From Jiella pelagia (GTDB lineage Bacteria > Pseudomonadota > Alphaproteobacteria > Rhizobiales > Rhizobiaceae): a DNA stretch of 64,000 bases. The notes beneath the pieces were generated by a model. That model did no database searches. It was not told the DNA's origin and saw only the letters and a list, made by a program, of their open reading frames with translations. The position numbers and the translations under genes are program-made. The stretch's first letter is position 1. Each line of letters begins with the position of its first letter. The stretch spans positions 3,576,001 to 3,640,000 of the forward strand of contig NZ_CP114029.1 in assembly GCF_026898155.1 (NCBI RefSeq), in the 5' to 3' direction. Shown here piece by piece: positions 26,989-35,722 of the stretch.

Positions 26989-27599
26989 TGAAGCCTTCCT
27001 TTCGTCGCTCTGTGCTTTTGCCGGCAAATCGGCGCAGGTCCACGGGGGGCTTTTGCCGGCTCGATCGTTCAATCCCGTCCGCTGCGATCGTTTCCAATTC
27101 ACACCGCTGGTTTCCGCGGGAATTTGCGTGGACGGCCAAACGACGCCCATCCTCTTCTGCGGGTGCATCGGCGACCGATGCGAAAGACGACGGATGGGAA
27201 ACGATCGCTTTGCAGCCATGATCGGCGAGCGGAAGCTGGCCGACGCGAGCGCGGAGCCATCGAGGGGATCGCGGCCAGAATGGGCAGCTGGCGCTGCCGT
27301 ATCTCCATACCTGACATTCGCGTCGAGCCCGAAACAAAGCGGCACGATCGGCGGCCCCTGACGCACCACCATGGCTGTAGACAGGCTACACCTAAAAAGT
27401 GCAATCTGAAGTCCAATCGCGTCATGGGAGCGAAAGCCTGTGGTGAGGGATCAGGGCCTGACAATGGAATCGAACCCGAGGGGCCCTCGCGCTTGCCGCC
27501 GCCGCGCTCGTGGGTCGCGCCGGCGAGACCGGGTTTTGAGCCGCTCGATGCCGGGCACGCTCCACTCCGACCGCTCGACGTCAAGGCGGGTGCTGGTCG
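26989..27599. other. Intergenic region between FAS1 gene and T6SS operon
   Basis: 611 bases with divergent genes on both sides, so the promoters of the FAS1 gene and of the T6SS operon should lie here. I find no supported gene, RNA or strong hairpin. The middle part (about 27340-27450) is less GC-rich than its surroundings. No sigma-54 box (GG-N10-GC with TGGCAC) was obvious. Confidence 0.3.
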
Positions 27600-28932
27600 A
27601 TGTCCTGGTATAGCAAGGTCGCCTGGACGGAAGGGCTTTTCCTGCGGCAGCACCATCTGCAGCAGCACGATCGCTATCTCGAGAAGCTGATCGAATGCCG
27701 CGTCCGGCATCTCGCGCCCTACCCTTGGGGCTTTGCCGAGATCGAGATCGACGGCGATCTTGCCCAGCAGTCGAAATTTGCCCTCCGCAAGGCCTCCGGC
27801 ATCATGCCGGACGGCACGCCCTTCGACATGCCGGGCGTCAGCAGGTTGCCGGAGCCGGTGGAGGTGAAGGAGGATGCCGGCAATCTCTTCGCCTGGCTGT
27901 CGCTGCCGGCGGCGCTGGTCAACGGCCGGGAACTGGACATGGCGGAGGCGGCGAGCGCCAGCCGCTACGTCCGCGATCTCGAGAGCATCGTCGATTCCGC
28001 CGCATCGATGCATCTCGAGGAAGCGATCGAGGTCGCCCATCCACGGCTTGCCCTCGATATCCGCGAGACGCCGCGGCCGGGCTTTCATTGCCTGAAGGTG
28101 GCGCGGATCGTCGAGGTGCGCGATCGCACCATCGTCTTCGACCAGAGCTTCGCCCCGCCGGTGCTCGCCCTTCAAGCCAGCCGGGTCGTCGCCGGCTTCG
28201 CCGAGCGGGCGATCGGCTGGATCGACAACCATCTGGCAACGCTCGCCCGCTTTGCAGCCGATCCGTCCTCCCACGGCGGCTTGCAGAACATCGACTATCT
28301 GCGGCTGCAGATGCTGAACCGGGTGATCGGCGGGCTGAAGCACCTTGCCGGCTCGCGCTACACCCATCCGGTCGAGCTATACCGCGAGGCTCCTGTCGAT
28401 CGTCGGCGAACTCTCGACCTTCTCGCCCGAGCGCCGCGCCAGGACCTATCGGCCCTACGATCAGGACGATTTGAGAGCGAGTTTCGAGCCGCTGCTCGAC
28501 GACATCCAGCGGCTTTTGAACATCGACATCGGTCGGCCGATCCGCCTCGATCTCGAAGAGCGCGACAAGAACCAGTTCGTCGCCCCGATCAAGAACCGCA
28601 ACCTCTTTCGCGACGCGGTCTTCGTCCTGGAAGTCTCGGCCGCGCGGCCGCAGGCGCAGATCCGCGCGCGGTTTCCCGACCTCTGCAAGATCGGCCCGAC
28701 CACCCGCATGGAGGAGATCGTCCACATGCATCTGCCGGGCATCCAGCTGATCGAGACGCCGACCCCGCCGCGGCAGATCCAGACCTTCTCCGACCGGGTC
28801 TACTTCCGGCTCGACAAGCAGTCGCCGCTCTGGCGCGAGTTTTCGGTGGCCCCCGGCATCGGCATCCAGGTCTCGGCCGACTGGCCTGAGCTTTCGATGG
28901 AACTCTGGGCGATCCAGGAGGGCTACCGATGA
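27600..28932 (+). CDS. tssK: Type VI secretion baseplate subunit TssK (frameshifted as read)
   Basis: TssK links the baseplate to the TssLM membrane complex. The N-terminus reads 'MSWYSKVAWTEGLFLRQHHLQQHDRYLEKLIECRVRHLAPYPWGFAEIEID', the hallmark of the family. The C-terminal half reads 'LLSIVGELSTFSPERRARTYRPYDQDDLRASFEPLLDDI' to 'ELSMELWAIQEGYR'. The halves lie in different frames, broken at 28386-28392, which reads GAGGCTC. GAGCTC instead gives '..HPVELYRELLSIVGELSTF..' and 443 residues, the normal length. It is the first gene of the operon, and its stop overlaps the tssL start as ATGA. Confidence 0.93.
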
Positions 28933-30464
28933 CGGGTTCCGGTGACGGCTGGGGCGGCCGCACGGTGATCCGCCCCAATCCCGGCGGCATGCGGCAGAAC
29001 GGCCAGCCGCCGGCGAACCCGCCGCTGAGGGCGGATTGGGCGCAGCCCGTGCGGGGGTCCGACGGCGGCCGATCGGGCCAGAGTTTCGGCGGAAACGACG
29101 AGCGCCCGCCCGCGTGGGCGCGGGGCGGCGAGGCGCTTGGCGGCTGGCAGGCGCCGCGGGCCGGCCAGGAAACCGACGATTTCTTCCCCGAGGACCGGCC
29201 GAAGCAGGAAGAAAGGCCCCCGGAACGGAAGATCCCGCTCGCCGCGGTGATCGGGGCGCGGGAGGGCGAGCGCATGGTGAGCGCCAACCCGCTGCTCGAT
29301 GCCGCCGCGCCGCTGCTCATCCTGATCGGCCGCCTCAGGCTCGGCGTCGTCGAGATGGAGGCGGCGCCGCTGATGAACCACGTCATCTCCGAGATCGAGA
29401 CCTTCGCCCGGAAGGCCACGGCGGCCGGCTATTCCAGCGACGATGCGCGGCGCGGCCAATACGCCCTCTCGGCCACCGCCGACGACATCGTCCAGAACCT
29501 GCCGAGCCGCGAGCGGGCGGAATGGCTGCGCTATCCGATGCTGGCAAGGTTCTTCGGCGTGCGCGATTCCGGCGTCGAGTTCTTCGAGGTGCTGCGCGAC
29601 ATCCTCGCCAATCCGGCGGCCGAATACGACCTCCTCGAACTCTACCATGCCTGCCTGTCGCTCGGCTTCGAGGGCAAGTACCGCACCGGCCACGGCGGCG
29701 ATGCCGGGCTCTCCAACGAGCGCCGGCAGGTCTACGAGGCCCTGCGGCGCGTGAAAGCCAGAGCCGACGACGACATCTCGCCGCGCTGGCGCGGCCAGGC
29801 GATCGGCGCGCGGGCGCTGAGGGCCGCGGTGCCGGTCTGGGTCGTCGCCTCGCTCGCGGCGGTCTCGCTGGTCGCCCTGTTCTTCACCCTGCGGATCCTG
29901 CTTGCCGGCGAGGCCGAGGCCGTCGCCGGCGAACTGGCGGAGATGAACCTGAAACCGCTGCCGACGCTGGTCCGGCCCGAAAGCGCCGAGATCGTCCATC
30001 CGCCGCCGCCGCAGACGACGCAGCTCGAACGCATCCGCGCGGCGCTGGCCGGCGAGATCGGCAAGGGCGGGCTCGACGTCGTCCCGGTCGGCGACAGCAT
30101 CACCGTAAGGGTCGACAACTCGCTCTTGTTCGACAGCGGCAGCGCCGACGTCACGCCCGCCTTCCAGACGCTCGCCGCCGACATCGCCGCGGCGCTCGAC
30201 GCCGAGCCCGGGCAGATCTTCGTCACCGGCCACACCGACAACGTCAAGCTGAGCGGTTTCGGCCGCTTCAAGTCGAACCAGGACCTGTCGCTCGCCCGGG
30301 CGCAATCCGTCGAGGCCATTCTCGCCGCGGGACTTTCCGACAGGGCGCGGATCGTCGTCGAGGGTCGCGGCGCCGACGTGCCGATCGCCGACAACGCGAC
30401 CAAGGAGGGCCGGGCGCGCAATCGTCGGGTGGAGATCGCCATTCCCCGCGAGGAAACCCTTTGA
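28929..30464 (+). CDS. tssL: Type VI secretion membrane protein TssL with OmpA-like domain
   Basis: A 511-residue DotU-family protein. A Pro/Gly-rich cytoplasmic tail of about 110 residues precedes the DotU domain ('NPLLDAAAPLLILIGRLRLG', 'ISEIETFARKATAAGYSSDDARRGQYALSATADDIVQN', 'ELYHACLSLGFEGKYR'). One membrane helix ('VWVVASLAAVSLVALFFTLRILL') follows, then a periplasmic OmpA/MotB-type peptidoglycan-binding domain ('LLFDSGSADVTPAF', 'VTGHTDNVKLSGFGRFKSNQDLSLARAQSV'). So it is the evolved TssL form that anchors itself to the wall. It overlaps tssK by 4 bases and precedes tssM by 28. Confidence 0.95.
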   Translation: MTGSGDGWGGRTVIRPNPGGMRQNGQPPANPPLRADWAQPVRGSDGGRSGQSFGGNDERPPAWARGGEALGGWQAPRAGQETDDFFPEDRPKQEERPPERKIPLAAVIGAREGERMVSANPLLDAAAPLLILIGRLRLGVVEMEAAPLMNHVISEIETFARKATAAGYSSDDARRGQYALSATADDIVQNLPSRERAEWLRYPMLARFFGVRDSGVEFFEVLRDILANPAAEYDLLELYHACLSLGFEGKYRTGHGGDAGLSNERRQVYEALRRVKARADDDISPRWRGQAIGARALRAAVPVWVVASLAAVSLVALFFTLRILLAGEAEAVAGELAEMNLKPLPTLVRPESAEIVHPPPPQTTQLERIRAALAGEIGKGGLDVVPVGDSITVRVDNSLLFDSGSADVTPAFQTLAADIAAALDAEPGQIFVTGHTDNVKLSGFGRFKSNQDLSLARAQSVEAILAAGLSDRARIVVEGRGADVPIADNATKEGRARNRRVEIAIPREETL

Positions 30465-30492
30465 TGCCGACCAAAGCGGGTGAGCTTCGACG

Positions 30493-33400
30493 ATGAACCG
30501 CATTCTCCTGCCTCTCCTCGTCGCCCTCGGCCTCGTCGCCTTTTCCCTCGTCGTCTGGCTCGCCGGGCCCTTCATCGCCGTCGCCGAGGTGAGGCCGCTC
30601 GGTTCCGCCTGGATACGTTCGGCGGTCATCGCCGTCGTGGCCCTGGCGGTCGGCCTCGTCTACGGCCTCCGCTTCTTCAGGCGCCGCCGGCGACAAAAGG
30701 CGCTGGAGGCGGCGCTCATCGCCGAGAGCGGCGAGGCGGAGAACCTCGGCGACGGAGCCGTCCTCTCCGACCGCATGGCCGACGCCCTTGCCGTCCTGAA
30801 GAAGTCGAGCGGCAGGAGCACCTATCTCTACGAGCTGCCCTGGTATCTGATCATCGGCCCTCCCGGCTCGGGCAAGACCACGGCGCTGGTCAATTCCGGC
30901 CTGGAATTCCCGCTGGCAGGCCCAGGCGGCCCGGCCGCCATCGCCGGGGCCGGGGGCACCCGCTACTGCGATTTCTGGTTCACCGAGGATGCCGTGCTGA
31001 TCGACACGGCCGGCCGCTACACCACCCAGGATTCCGACGCCAGGGCCGATTCGAAAAGCTGGTTCGACTTTCTCGGCCTCCTCAAGGCGAGCCGGCCCCG
31101 CCAGCCGATTAACGGCGTCATCGTCGCGATCAGCCTGGAAGACCTGATGACCCTGCCGGCGACCGAGACTGAGGAGTTCGCGACCCGGATCCGGGACCGG
31201 CTGACAGAGCTTCACCGCGAGCTGAAGGTCGACTTTCCGGTCTATGCGCTGTTCACCAAGGCCGATCTCGTCGCCGGCTTCTCCGACTATTTCGGCAGTT
31301 TCACCAAGGCGCGGCGGCAGAAGGTGTGGGGGGCGACGGTCCAGAGCGGCCGGCGCGATGCATCCCTCCTCGACAAGGTGCCGGAGGAGTTCGACGCGCT
31401 GGTCCGGCGGCTGACGGAGGAACTCACCGACCGGCTGCACGAGGAGCCGGACCGGCATTCGCGCATCGCCACCTACGGTTTTCCCGCGCAGTTCGCGATG
31501 CTGCGGGAGGCGGTGCTCGGCATGCTCGGGCGCATCTTCGAGCCGACGCGATATCGGGCGAAGGCGAGCCTCCGCGGCTTCTACTTCACCTCCGGCACGC
31601 AGGAGGGGACGCCGATCGACCAGCTGCTCGGGGCGATGGCGGGGGGCGGGGCCGAGGCCGGGACACCGGATCGCCGCTCCGCCGGCGGCCTGATGTCCGG
31701 AACGGGCCGGAGCTTCTTCCTGCATGATTTGTTGAAGAAGGTGATCTTCGCCGAGGCCGGCCTCGTCTCCCACGACCGGGCGGCGGTGATGCGCGGCCTT
31801 GCGGTGCGCTACGGCGCCTTTGCCGCGATCGGCCTGGTGGCGTTCGTCTTCGCTGCGCTTTGGGGGCTCAGCTATGCCTCCAACCAGAGCCTGATCGCCG
31901 CGACCCGCGCCGACGTCCAGAGATACAACGAGGCGGCGGGCGCCGATCTTGAAGCGAGTGAGATCGCCGATGCCGAGGTGGCGGGGCCGGCCGCCGCCCT
32001 CGACATCCTCAGGACGATGGAGGTCGGCTACGACAACCGCGACCGGCCGGTTCCGCTTGCCGAGGGCTTCGGCCTCGCCGTCCGGCCCGAACTCGTCTCG
32101 GCGGCGGGGATCGGCTATCAGGCCGGTCTCGACAGGATGCTGAAATCGCGCATTCTCATCGACGTTGAAAATCATCTCGCCGGCCTCGTCGTCGCCAACC
32201 AGCCGATGCCGACCTTCGACGCTTTGAAGGTCTATCTGATGCTGAGCGGCCAGGCCGCGAAGGTCGACGCGGCCTTCGTCGGCGAGTGGCTGCGCCGCAA
32301 CCTCTGGCAGGACGCCTTCGTCGGCCAGGAGGGGCGCCGCCTCACCGACGCGCTCGACCAGCACGTTCAGGCGATGCTGGCGTTTTCCAGGCGCAAGGAG
32401 GCCGAGTACGGCCTCAACGCCGACCTCGTCGACGACGCCCGCAAGACGCTCGCCCGCATGACCATCGCCGATCAGGTCTATGCCACGATCCAGTCGGGCG
32501 AAGCAGGCGCGATCGCCGCCTATCCGGACTTCGTCCTCGCCGACCGCATTCCCCAGGATGCCGATCTCGTCCTGCGCACCCGCGACGGGACGCCAGTGGA
32601 AAACGTCCGGATCCCGATGCTCTACACCTATTCCGGCTTCCACGAGGTGTTCCTCGACCGCCTGTCGCGGGCAGCGCAGCGTTTCGAGGACAATCGCTGG
32701 GTGCTCGGCGACTATGGCGATCAGACGGCGATCGAGAACCAGCTGGCCAATCTCGGGCCGGAACTTCTGGAGCGCTATGGCCGCGATTTCGTCGCCGCCT
32801 GGGAGGGCATGCTCGACAATCTCGAACTCCAGCCGATGGCCGCCGACAAGCCTTTCTACCGGGCGCTCGGCGCCCTCGGCGCGCCGACCTCGCCGCTGGT
32901 CGTCCTGGTCGAGGAGGTCGCCCGCGAGACCGAACTGACCAGGGAGGAGACCGAGGGGCAGCCAGGTGCGGTTGCGGACAAGAGCGACGCGTCGATGGCG
33001 GCGGAGGTCGCCAATGCGGTGAAGACGCGGATCAGCGACCGCCTGGGCGGGCTGTCGCGCATCGGCCTCGACATCGCGGTGCGCAAGTCCCAGAGCCGGC
33101 TCGGCGCCTTCGCCGGCCAGAGCGGCGGCGCCAATCCGGCCGAGCTTCTCTCCGGCCGCAACATTGAGGCGCGTTTCCGCTCCTATCACCAGCTCGTCGA
33201 CGGGGCGCGCGGCAGCCGGCCGATCGATGCCCTGCGCCAGAACTTCGCCGAGGTTCACAAGACCCTCGTCACCATGGAACAGAACCCGGCCTCCGTCGGC
33301 CAGGGCGAGGCGGCGATGCAGGGATATGTCGGCACGCTCCGCTCGTCGATCTCGCGGCTGCCGGAGCCGGTCGCCCGGATGGTCCAGTCGGCCGTCAACG

Positions 33401-34137
33401 ACATCGAGGGCGGTGCGGTCGACGCCTCCAAGGCCGAACTGCAGCAGGATCTGCAGGGCCGCGTCACCCGCGATTGCCGGCGCATCGTCGAGGGGCGCTA
33501 TCCCTTCGACCGGTCGAGCGCCAGCGACGTGTCGATCGCGGAATTTTCCCGGCTGTTCTCGCCGGACGGCATCGTCGACCGCTTCTTCCAGCAGAAGCTT
33601 GCTCCTTATGCCGATCTCAGCGGCAAGTCCTGGCGCTGGCGCGACGACACGCCGCTCGGCCGTTCGTTGTCGCCGGCGACGCTTGCCGACTTCCAGCGCG
33701 CCGCGACGATCCGCGACGCGTTCTTCCCGCAAGGTGGCGGCGACCCGAAAGTGACGCTGCGGGTCGAGCAGACGACGCTCGACGGCGATGCGCAATATGC
33801 CATGCTCACGATCAACGATCAGGTGCTCTCGGCCTCGCCGCAGGGCTCGTCTTCGAGCCAATCCCGAACCTTCGAGTGGCCTGAGGAAAGCAGCGGCAAC
33901 GCAGCGGTGCATCTGATGCCGCCCGCGCCCGGCCGCGACCACAAGCTCGAACGGGATGGTCCCTGGGCGGTCTTGCGGGTCATTGCCGCCGGCTCGCCGC
34001 AGAAGCGCGGCGACGTCATCCAGCTGCGCTATCCGATCGGCGGCCGCTCGGTCAGCTACCAGGTGAAGATCGACACGGCGCTGAACCCCTTCTATCTCCC
34101 GGCGCTGACGGAGTTCCGATGCCCGGCGGAGCTTTGA
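30493..34137 (+). CDS. tssM: Type VI secretion membrane protein TssM (IcmF)
   Basis: The 1214-residue inner-membrane protein forms the trans-envelope channel with TssL. Two N-terminal membrane helices are followed by a cytoplasmic NTPase-like domain with an intact Walker A, 'GPPGSGKTTALVNSG' (about residue 120). 'DTAGRYTTQD' is the Walker B-like segment. A third helix lies near residue 440 ('AAIGLVAFVFAALWGLSY'), then the large periplasmic IcmF domain. The C-terminus ends '..LPALTEFRCPAEL'. Walker A is complete, unlike in some TssM proteins, so nucleotide binding is possible. It overlaps tagF by 19 bases. Confidence 0.95.
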   Translation: MNRILLPLLVALGLVAFSLVVWLAGPFIAVAEVRPLGSAWIRSAVIAVVALAVGLVYGLRFFRRRRRQKALEAALIAESGEAENLGDGAVLSDRMADALAVLKKSSGRSTYLYELPWYLIIGPPGSGKTTALVNSGLEFPLAGPGGPAAIAGAGGTRYCDFWFTEDAVLIDTAGRYTTQDSDARADSKSWFDFLGLLKASRPRQPINGVIVAISLEDLMTLPATETEEFATRIRDRLTELHRELKVDFPVYALFTKADLVAGFSDYFGSFTKARRQKVWGATVQSGRRDASLLDKVPEEFDALVRRLTEELTDRLHEEPDRHSRIATYGFPAQFAMLREAVLGMLGRIFEPTRYRAKASLRGFYFTSGTQEGTPIDQLLGAMAGGGAEAGTPDRRSAGGLMSGTGRSFFLHDLLKKVIFAEAGLVSHDRAAVMRGLAVRYGAFAAIGLVAFVFAALWGLSYASNQSLIAATRADVQRYNEAAGADLEASEIADAEVAGPAAALDILRTMEVGYDNRDRPVPLAEGFGLAVRPELVSAAGIGYQAGLDRMLKSRILIDVENHLAGLVVANQPMPTFDALKVYLMLSGQAAKVDAAFVGEWLRRNLWQDAFVGQEGRRLTDALDQHVQAMLAFSRRKEAEYGLNADLVDDARKTLARMTIADQVYATIQSGEAGAIAAYPDFVLADRIPQDADLVLRTRDGTPVENVRIPMLYTYSGFHEVFLDRLSRAAQRFEDNRWVLGDYGDQTAIENQLANLGPELLERYGRDFVAAWEGMLDNLELQPMAADKPFYRALGALGAPTSPLVVLVEEVARETELTREETEGQPGAVADKSDASMAAEVANAVKTRISDRLGGLSRIGLDIAVRKSQSRLGAFAGQSGGANPAELLSGRNIEARFRSYHQLVDGARGSRPIDALRQNFAEVHKTLVTMEQNPASVGQGEAAMQGYVGTLRSSISRLPEPVARMVQSAVNDIEGGAVDASKAELQQDLQGRVTRDCRRIVEGRYPFDRSSASDVSIAEFSRLFSPDGIVDRFFQQKLAPYADLSGKSWRWRDDTPLGRSLSPATLADFQRAATIRDAFFPQGGGDPKVTLRVEQTTLDGDAQYAMLTINDQVLSASPQGSSSSQSRTFEWPEESSGNAAVHLMPPAPGRDHKLERDGPWAVLRVIAAGSPQKRGDVIQLRYPIGGRSVSYQVKIDTALNPFYLPALTEFRCPAEL

Positions 34138-34970
34138 GCGACTTGGCGCCCGGCGCCGCCGAGCTGCGCATCGACGAAGGGCCGCCGGAGGATGCCGCCG
34201 GCGGCGCCGAAGCCGGCCCGGCCGCGGCGGCGGCGGGGGTCGAGGGTGCCGGCGTCGTCCTCGCCCTTTACGGCAAGCTTCCTCAGCGGCGCGATTTCGT
34301 CACCCATGCCATGCCGCGGGCGCTGCTCGCGCCCTTCGAGGGGTTTCTGTCGGACGGCATGGGGCAGGCGCGGCTCGATCTCGGCGAAGAGTTTGCGGGC
34401 GACTATCTGGTGATGCCGGCCTGGCGGTTCTGGATCGGGCCGGCCTGCTTCGGCCATGCGGCGCTCGGCGCGCTGGTTCCCTCGGTCGACGGGGTGGGGC
34501 GGCATTTTCCGCTGGCGATCCTCGCCGTCGCGCCCGAGGGAAGGGGCTTCGAACACCCGACGGTCGACCCGGCCGGGCCGGTGCTCAAGGCGATCGAGGC
34601 GCGGCTGATGGCCGCCCTCGGCGCCGAGACGGGGGCGCCCTTCGACGGGGCGGCGATCACCGCCGGTCTCGAACCGCCGGCGCTGCTGCAGACTGGCAAC
34701 GGCGCGGGCGAGCTGCGGGAGGCCGAGAATGGAGTGCCGTCGGATGGGGCCGAGGCGACAGCTCTCGACGCCCTCCTGCGAGGAGCCTGCCTGGGAGACT
34801 ATCGCCGGCTGGCGGCCGGCCGGTCCTATTTCTGGACCGCAGGGCCCGGCGGCGTACGCCCGGCGCTCTTCGTGCGATCGGGCCTGCCGGCGCCGGCCGA
34901 TTTTACCGCCATGGTTCGCGGCGTCGCACCCCGAGAGCCCCTGCCGGGCGAGCCGGAGGTTTCCGCGTGA
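34119..34970 (+). CDS. tagF: Type VI secretion-associated protein TagF
   Basis: A 283-residue protein. After a low-complexity Ala/Gly-rich N-terminus of about 45 residues comes the TagF domain: 'LALYGKLPQRRDFVTHAMPRALLAPFEGFLSDGM', 'YLVMPAWRFWIGPACFGHAALGALVPSVDGVGRHFPLAILAV'. TagF represses T6SS assembly post-translationally; in known systems it works with or parallel to the PpkA-PppA pathway, in part through Fha. It overlaps tssM by 19 bases and pppA by 4 (GTGA). In many genomes TagF and PppA are fused; here they are separate but coupled. Confidence 0.92.
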   Translation: MPGGALSDLAPGAAELRIDEGPPEDAAGGAEAGPAAAAAGVEGAGVVLALYGKLPQRRDFVTHAMPRALLAPFEGFLSDGMGQARLDLGEEFAGDYLVMPAWRFWIGPACFGHAALGALVPSVDGVGRHFPLAILAVAPEGRGFEHPTVDPAGPVLKAIEARLMAALGAETGAPFDGAAITAGLEPPALLQTGNGAGELREAENGVPSDGAEATALDALLRGACLGDYRRLAAGRSYFWTAGPGGVRPALFVRSGLPAPADFTAMVRGVAPREPLPGEPEVSA

Positions 34971-35722
34971 CGCGGCAGGCATTCCGCTTCGACGTGTTCG
35001 GGGCGACCCATGTCGGCCGGGTGCGCGATCTCAACGAGGACCGCTTCCTCGTCGATGCCGCGACCGGGGTCTTCGCCGTCGCCGACGGCATGGGCGGCCA
35101 TCATGGCGGCGAACGCGCCAGCGGCGCGATCGTCGAGCGGCTGGCGACGGTCGGCATCGCCACGACGGCTGCCGACCTCAGGGCCCGCGTCGAGGCGCGG
35201 CTGATCGCCGCCAACGACGCGATCCGCTCGATCGGCGAGGCGGCGGGCGCGACGGTCGGCTCGACCGTCGTCGTGCTCCTCGTCTTCGGCGATCGCTTCG
35301 CCTGCCTGTGGGCCGGCGACAGCCGCCTCTACCGGCTGTCGCGCGGCATCCTCTCCCGGGTCACCCGCGACCATTCCAGGGTTCAGGAACTTCTCGATGC
35401 CGGCCTGATCTCGCCCAGCGAGGTGGCGACATGGCCGGAGCGCAACGTCATCAACCGCGCCGTCGGCGTCTCGCCCCGGCTCGACCTCGAGCGCGTCTCC
35501 GAGACAGCGAGGACCGGCGACGTCTTCCTTCTGTGCAGCGACGGGCTGACCGGCCATCTCGGCGACGGCGAGATCGCCGCTTTGCTGGCCGGCGCCGATG
35601 CCAGAACCGCCGCCGAGGCGCTGATTGCGTCGGCGCTGGAGCGCGGCGGCAGCGACAACGTCACGGTCGTCGTCCTGCGCTGCCTCGCGGCCTCGCCTTT
35701 GCCGGGACGCGACCATGGCTGA
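34967..35722 (+). CDS. pppA: T6SS-associated PP2C-type Ser/Thr phosphatase PppA
   Basis: A 251-residue PP2C-family phosphatase. Metal-binding motifs are complete: 'NEDRFLVD', 'VADGMGGHHGGERAS', 'GSTVVVLLVFG', 'LWAGDSRLYRL', 'LLCSDGLTGHL' and 'GGSDNVTVVVLR'. It should remove the phosphate that PpkA places on its T6SS target (Fha in known systems), switching secretion off. Start is GTG 34967, overlapping the tagF stop as GTGA. Its 3' end overlaps the ppkA start by 8 bases. Confidence 0.94.
   Translation: MTRQAFRFDVFGATHVGRVRDLNEDRFLVDAATGVFAVADGMGGHHGGERASGAIVERLATVGIATTAADLRARVEARLIAANDAIRSIGEAAGATVGSTVVVLLVFGDRFACLWAGDSRLYRLSRGILSRVTRDHSRVQELLDAGLISPSEVATWPERNVINRAVGVSPRLDLERVSETARTGDVFLLCSDGLTGHLGDGEIAALLAGADARTAAEALIASALERGGSDNVTVVVLRCLAASPLPGRDHG

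Noticed and set aside
30268..33942. 1224-codon minus-strand open frame opposite tssM
   Set aside because: It mirrors tssM codons in GC-rich DNA; composition is Arg/Ala/Gly-rich with no recognisable domain or start site.
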